From JADJLQ01 sp964396995 (GTDB lineage Bacteria > Bacteroidota > Bacteroidia > Chitinophagales > Saprospiraceae), in NCBI GenBank assembly GCA_964396995.1, contig CAYNIG010000062.1, positions 1 through 20,238 of the forward strand: a stretch of 20,238 nt of DNA, read 5' to 3'. A program made the translations under genes and the position numbers. Numbering within the stretch: position 1 is the first letter of the stretch; every line of letters starts with the position of its first letter. Under the pieces are notes generated by a model. The model ran no database searches and was not told the origin of the DNA. It saw only the letters and a program-made list of their open reading frames with translations. Below are positions 16,448-20,238 of this stretch, piece by piece.

Positions 16448-16897
16448 ATGAATAGACTATTACTCATTATTTCGGTGTTTGGCTTTTTCATTTCCTGCAA
16501 ATCTGAGCATCCTGATCTAAAAACTGCTTTTGAAATCTTTACAGATGCTCAAAATCTAAAACAAACTCTATTGTCATCCAGTGCAGATTTAATAAACCAG
16601 GCTAAAATAGTGGATGGTCGCATAAGGAATGAGAATCCTGAAGATGTTTTTGCTATTACTGAAGTTTACAACCATCTTGAGGCGGTAGAGAAAGCCTTAA
16701 AATCCGCTGAAGGTACCGAAAGAGCAGTACCAGGTCATGAAAAAGAATCAAATGGTATACGTACCACTGAAGCTAATCTTACCCCTGCTCAGGTTTTGAT
16801 GCAACAGAAATCTTACCGCGATAATTTGATGAGCATTAAAAATGATCTTGATGCAGCAGCTACCCTGCTCAACCAACTCAAGACTAAAGTTAAATAA
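16448..16897 (+). CDS. Small helical lipoprotein of unknown function
   Basis: A 149-residue lipoprotein. The leader MNRLLLIISVFGFFISC ends at Cys17, which fits a lipobox (FFISC followed by KSE). The ATG at 16448 is chosen over a GTG two codons earlier because it gives the cleaner leader. The mature protein is almost entirely helical and probably coiled-coil: TAFEIFTDAQNLKQTLL, EVYNHLEAVEKALKSAE, and YRDNLMSIKNDLDAAATLLNQLKTK. The middle (about 98-115) is a charged, less ordered linker. I recognise no family. It is the first gene of a two-gene operon, 11 nt ahead of the transglutaminase-like lipoprotein, so it may act as its partner or scaffold at the membrane; this is inference from linkage only. 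Confidence 0.75.
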   Translation: MNRLLLIISVFGFFISCKSEHPDLKTAFEIFTDAQNLKQTLLSSSADLINQAKIVDGRIRNENPEDVFAITEVYNHLEAVEKALKSAEGTERAVPGHEKESNGIRTTEANLTPAQVLMQQKSYRDNLMSIKNDLDAAATLLNQLKTKVK

Positions 16898-16908
16898 CCA
16901 TTAACAGC

Positions 16909-18465
16909 ATGTGGAAGAGTTGTGTACTGGCCTCTTCACTGCTTATTCTTTTTTCCTGTCAGCGCTGGAACGATCAGGACTTATATATTCCTGAGGTATT
17001 TATAAATGATAATCAATCTGCTTTTGTCATAGTCAAAAATCAGGGACATGATAAAATACTTCAGCAAGGCATCAAATTAAGAGTTAACTGGGATGATAGC
17101 CTTCAGTTTGTTTTTTTGCTGGATACTATGGATCCTCATTTTCGCTACCCCAGAGACAGTAGCATCATTAAATTGCCGATATCAGTAAGCCGTGGAGTCC
17201 ATAGGGTATTTGCTCATATTGATGCAGACCAGGTATTGACTGAATCAATTGAAGATCAAAATTACTATTCTAAAACCCTGATATCCGGGTCGGACACGGG
17301 CGCAATTTCTTTTCACTCGCCGATTGCATCAAAATTTTTTCCAGAGGATATTTACCTGGAAAAAATGCAAACGATTCCTTTTGCCAATAGGGTTGTTTGG
17401 TATGAAGGCAACCAACCCTTTATCTTATCTTTTTGGCAAGCCAATTGGAAAAAGGATTTGTTAGAACACATTCGGTTATATTACCAGGATTCAAATTGGA
17501 CTATAAAAGATACCTTATCAGATGAAGTTACGAGGGAAACTGCTTTTGATATTTACCTAAACTATATCGCCCATGCCCTGGTCCTGGATCATGAAAAAAT
17601 CGTACCATGGCAAGTCAGCAACTTCAAATCTGAAGATATCGGATTGCTATGGGACAGCAGAAATTATTTTTCATATGATAGTGTGCGTCATGTGTACCAT
17701 TGGTCTTATGAATCAGGTGGAGGGGTCAAAGGTTTAAATCCGATTCCGATTTTATCATTCGCCCAAGCGCTAAACACTGATTTCACCAGCCCGGGCAAGG
17801 CCATTGATCAGTTCCTAAAATGGACAAGAGCCTATCTCAATCATACCGAGACCATGTCGAAAATCCAATTTCAGGATCCGGTATCAGTTTTTTTTCCAAT
17901 GTCCGGCAATGTGCACCGCACTGAATCATGCTGGGCTACAAGTGGACTATTATTAGAATATTCCCGGGCATTGAATATACCCATCTTCAAATCCTCTATT
18001 CCTCTTCACAATGGCATACATGCACAAATTTCCTTTCCTACTGAAAATATTTACCTAAGCCATGCCGACGATATATATGATCCCTTATTTTATCCTATTG
18101 GTAATGACATGCCGTTGAACAAGCTATATCTTAATTCAAAGGAATATACCGATTTTATGTCCAAAAAGATTAAATGCCTTGGTGATAGTTGCCATACCAC
18201 AGGAAGTCAACACACCTATGACAGAAGAAGGTATTTAATTACCAAAGCATGGCAGGCAAAATCAGGAGTATTAATACGTGCAGCATCAGATAATGAACTA
18301 AAATCCATATTGCGGGGAGATGAATTTCCGCAAATGCTAGCGCCATTCTTTACTGATACGGAAAGTAAACAAATAGAAGCTTCGCTGAAGCAGGAAAAAT
18401 CAAATATCTCTATGATCAACACCTTGTATCAAAGATATATACGCGCTAAAAACAACACGAGGTAA
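16909..18465 (+). CDS. Lipoprotein with CARDB-like domain and transglutaminase-like Cys-His-Asp core
   Basis: A 518-residue lipoprotein (LILFSC, lipidated Cys17). Residues about 25-123 read as a CARDB-type beta-sandwich: AFVIVKNQG (38-46) and GVHRVFAHIDADQVLTES then EDQNYYS (96-121), the familiar pattern of these adhesion modules. Residues 325-395 resemble a transglutaminase-like core: ESCWATSGLLLEYSRALNIP with Cys341, His371 in GIHAQISF, and Asp387/388 or Asp391 in SHADDIYDP. Spacings (30 and 16-20 residues) fit that fold. Enzymes with this triad cross-link or hydrolyse peptide bonds in envelope proteins. The C-terminal 100 residues are charged and helical, with Cys423 and Cys428. The homology reading is mine and needs a profile test. 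It shares an operon with the preceding lipoprotein. Confidence 0.6.
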   Translation: MWKSCVLASSLLILFSCQRWNDQDLYIPEVFINDNQSAFVIVKNQGHDKILQQGIKLRVNWDDSLQFVFLLDTMDPHFRYPRDSSIIKLPISVSRGVHRVFAHIDADQVLTESIEDQNYYSKTLISGSDTGAISFHSPIASKFFPEDIYLEKMQTIPFANRVVWYEGNQPFILSFWQANWKKDLLEHIRLYYQDSNWTIKDTLSDEVTRETAFDIYLNYIAHALVLDHEKIVPWQVSNFKSEDIGLLWDSRNYFSYDSVRHVYHWSYESGGGVKGLNPIPILSFAQALNTDFTSPGKAIDQFLKWTRAYLNHTETMSKIQFQDPVSVFFPMSGNVHRTESCWATSGLLLEYSRALNIPIFKSSIPLHNGIHAQISFPTENIYLSHADDIYDPLFYPIGNDMPLNKLYLNSKEYTDFMSKKIKCLGDSCHTTGSQHTYDRRRYLITKAWQAKSGVLIRAASDNELKSILRGDEFPQMLAPFFTDTESKQIEASLKQEKSNISMINTLYQRYIRAKNNTR

Positions 18466-18509
18466 CTTTTTTTTATCTTATGTTTCAAAAGAGAATAGCA
18501 GGACAATAA

Positions 18510-18517
18510 TATATTTG
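18510..18517 (+). promoter_or_regulatory. Bacteroidota -7 promoter element for aspartate kinase
   Basis: TATATTTG matches TAnnTTTG exactly, 32 nt before the ATG at 18550. A TTTC at 18483-18486 with a 23-nt spacer may be a degenerate -33 element. No attenuator-like leader peptide or riboswitch fold is evident in the short leader. Confidence 0.5.
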
Positions 18518-18549
18518 CAGTCTTCATACCTTAAAATATTGTATATCAG

Positions 18550-19872
18550 ATGAAAATCATGAAATTTGGCGGTACCTCAGTAGGTAAACCCGAACGCATG
18601 CGAGAAGTATCTGCTCTAATAACAGCCGATAATGAAAGTAAAATCGTAGTACTTAGTGCATTGAGTGGCACGACTAACACTCTGGTGCAGATAGGAAAGT
18701 ACATAGGAGATCGCAATAAGGAAGCAGCAAATAAAGAAATAGATGCATTGGAGTCACATTACAGAAAATTTGTAGCAGACTTACTGAAGCAAGAATCAAC
18801 TCTCACCAAAGGGCAAAGTATAATAGATGAGCATTTTGATTTTTTAAGAATTACCACCAAAGTATCCTATAGCGACGCGCTTAACAGAGACATTTTGGCA
18901 CAAGGTGAACTCATGTCTACCAAATTATTTAGTTGCTTCCTGGAAGAAAATAAAGTCAAACATATGCTCTTACCGGCTCTTGACTTTATGTCAATAGATA
19001 TAAATAATGAACCTCAGATAAGCAGCATCCGTGCAAAGTTGTTGCCTATACTTGCAGCCAACAGCAACCATCATATTTATGTCACTCAGGGTTATATATG
19101 TCTTAATGCATTAGGTGAAGTGGACAATCTAAAGCGCGGTGGATCAGACTACAGCGCATCTTTGATTGCAGCAGCCATCCATGCATCCTCATGCGAAATC
19201 TGGACGGATATAGATGGCATGCATAATAATGATCCCAGGATAGTAAAAAATACGCGGCCCATCAATCAACTCAGTTTCGATGAAGCGGCCGAGTTAGCTT
19301 ATTTTGGGGCAAAGATTTTACACCCTGCCAGCATCTGGCCTGCACAATTGGAACATATACCAGTAAAATTATTAAATACCATGCAGCCCGATGCAAAAGG
19401 CACTTTGATTACCAAATCTGCCGCAGCCCAGGGGGTAAAAGCAGTGGCAGCTAAAGATGGAATCACCGCGGTAAATATTAAAAGCAGCAGAATGCTTCTT
19501 GCTTATGGATTTCTCCGTTCCGTATTTGCAGTATTTGAAAAATATAAGACTCCAATCGACATGATAGCCACATCCGAGGTAGCAGTGTCGATGACAATAG
19601 ATTCTCTCACCTCACTTAATGAAATCGTGGCAGAATTAGAAATACTAGGCTCTGTATCGGTAACTCCCAATCAGACCATCATTTCTATTGTTGGCCATAA
19701 TCTGGCGCAGTCTCCTGATTTGTTAAAAAATATTTTTGCAGGTATCACTGATATTCCAGTGAGTATGGTGAGCTATGGAGGAAGTCCTCATAATGTGTCT
19801 ATCCTAGTACCTGCAGATCAGAAAAATGAAACATTACAGGCCTTGAATAAGGAGCTGTTTGGGTTGGATTGA
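18550..19872 (+). CDS. lysC: Aspartate kinase (monofunctional, with C-terminal ACT domains)
   Basis: Catalyses ATP-dependent phosphorylation of aspartate, the first step toward lysine, diaminopimelate, threonine and methionine. The protein is 440 residues. The opening MKIMKFGGTSVG carries the KFGGTS motif (5-10). The substrate region AQGELMS (117-123) supplies Glu120. RGGSDYSA (196-203) and EIWTDIDGMHNNDPR (216-230) complete the amino-acid-kinase fold. FDEAAELAYFGAKILHPAS is also diagnostic. From about residue 305 two ACT domains follow (including IDMIATSEVAVSMTID and VSMVSYGGSPHNVSILV), which bind feedback amino acids such as lysine or threonine. No homoserine dehydrogenase domain is fused: the ORF ends after the ACT domains. 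Which effector it senses cannot be read. It has its own -7 element. Confidence 0.95.
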   Translation: MKIMKFGGTSVGKPERMREVSALITADNESKIVVLSALSGTTNTLVQIGKYIGDRNKEAANKEIDALESHYRKFVADLLKQESTLTKGQSIIDEHFDFLRITTKVSYSDALNRDILAQGELMSTKLFSCFLEENKVKHMLLPALDFMSIDINNEPQISSIRAKLLPILAANSNHHIYVTQGYICLNALGEVDNLKRGGSDYSASLIAAAIHASSCEIWTDIDGMHNNDPRIVKNTRPINQLSFDEAAELAYFGAKILHPASIWPAQLEHIPVKLLNTMQPDAKGTLITKSAAAQGVKAVAAKDGITAVNIKSSRMLLAYGFLRSVFAVFEKYKTPIDMIATSEVAVSMTIDSLTSLNEIVAELEILGSVSVTPNQTIISIVGHNLAQSPDLLKNIFAGITDIPVSMVSYGGSPHNVSILVPADQKNETLQALNKELFGLD

Positions 19873-20238
19873 GGATATAATACATTACCAAAATTTACCA
19901 GCCAGGTACAAAATAACAAATAACAATGGCCCTGGGTAACCACCTATATCTGCAATTAATAATTCAGTATCTTAAATTTTTTTTTTAAAATCAATTCCTA
20001 AAAAAGGTTGTACTTCCCAATTGGGTGGTATTAAAATCCGCCTCTCCCCGGATTTCTGTTTTCTGAATATACAAATGAAATTCCAGCAATAAAATCAGGA
20101 TATTTAGGGCCTGATGGGGAAATTATAAAAGATTGACGCCTATTGATTTATTGAAAGAAATAGATCCAGTAAGTGCAAGAGTGTTTGGTAAAAAGATTAA
20201 AAAGGTATGCACTTATAAATAATTGGCTCAATGGCCAA
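19873..20238. other. 366-bp gene-poor region at the right edge
   Basis: No intact gene. After the aspartate kinase stop there is a bulged hairpin: TTACC (19895-19899) plus CAGG (19903-19906) pair with CCTGGGTAA (19931-19939), which may end the kinase transcript although no T-run follows at once. A run of ten T lies at 19977-19986. The right half holds two short reading frames suggestive of decayed coding sequence (separate entry). Confidence 0.5.
20035..20222 (+). pseudogene. Possible decayed gene remnant, two frames
   Basis: From 20035 one frame reads protein-like sequence (GFLFSEYTNEIPAIKSGYLG, then PDGEIIKD) to a TGA at 20134-20136. An overlapping frame from 20115 reads GNYKRLTPIDLL, then KEIDPVSARVFGKKIKK, to a TAA at 20220-20222. 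Neither has a start codon, and a frame change near 20119-20133 would join them. Amino-acid composition looks coding, but I recognise no family and the stretch is short. Confidence 0.3.

Overview
The window looks like chromosome from a member of the Bacteroidota, probably a Saprospiria/Chitinophagia-type environmental heterotroph. Four things point there: a GH5 glycosidase ending in a type IX secretion (T9SS) C-terminal sorting domain, Bacteroidota -7 promoter elements (TAnnTTTG) upstream of several genes, a NusB of about 310 residues (the long form typical of this phylum), and AT-rich DNA with weak Shine-Dalgarno sites. The family-level placement is inference. I see no tRNA, rRNA, CRISPR array, intact insertion sequence or phage gene.

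Layout. 1-2056 (minus): nusB followed directly by guaA (GMP synthase, cut by the window edge). 2270-2752 (minus): a small outer-membrane beta-barrel protein. 2845-4190 (plus): a YghZ/AKR14-type aldo/keto reductase overlapping a small secreted hypothetical protein by 4 nt. 4191-4509: a spacer with a long imperfect hairpin. 4510-5442 (minus): queG, epoxyqueuosine reductase of tRNA queuosine synthesis. 5581-7938 (plus): a PQQ dehydrogenase with an N-terminal cytochrome c domain. 8018-9142 (plus): a saccharopine dehydrogenase/lysine 6-dehydrogenase family enzyme.

9254-15120 is the most cohesive accessory block. A divergent pair of small operons faces outward from a short promoter region near 12045. 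Leftward are an exported protein resembling (alpha/alpha)-toroid polysaccharide lyases and a secreted alpha/beta-hydrolase (esterase-like), coupled by a TAATG junction. Rightward are an exported Gfo/Idh/MocA oxidoreductase and a T9SS-secreted GH5 endoglucanase-like enzyme with a CBM4/9-like module. Together they suggest a small carbohydrate-degradation locus without SusC/SusD.

15167-16210 (minus): a zinc alcohol dehydrogenase of the YahK/CAD type. 16448-18465 (plus): two lipoprotein genes. The second combines a CARDB-like domain with what reads as a transglutaminase-like Cys-His-Asp core, and is the best candidate here for something under-annotated. 18550-19872 (plus): a monofunctional aspartate kinase with C-terminal ACT domains. 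19873-20238: no intact gene, but two short reading frames that look like a decayed coding remnant.

Most of the window is ordinary housekeeping and catabolic sequence. I did not find a clear new defence system or mobile system. The items worth a second look are the lipoprotein pair, the carbohydrate locus with its palindromic divergent promoter, and the cytochrome-PQQ fusion.
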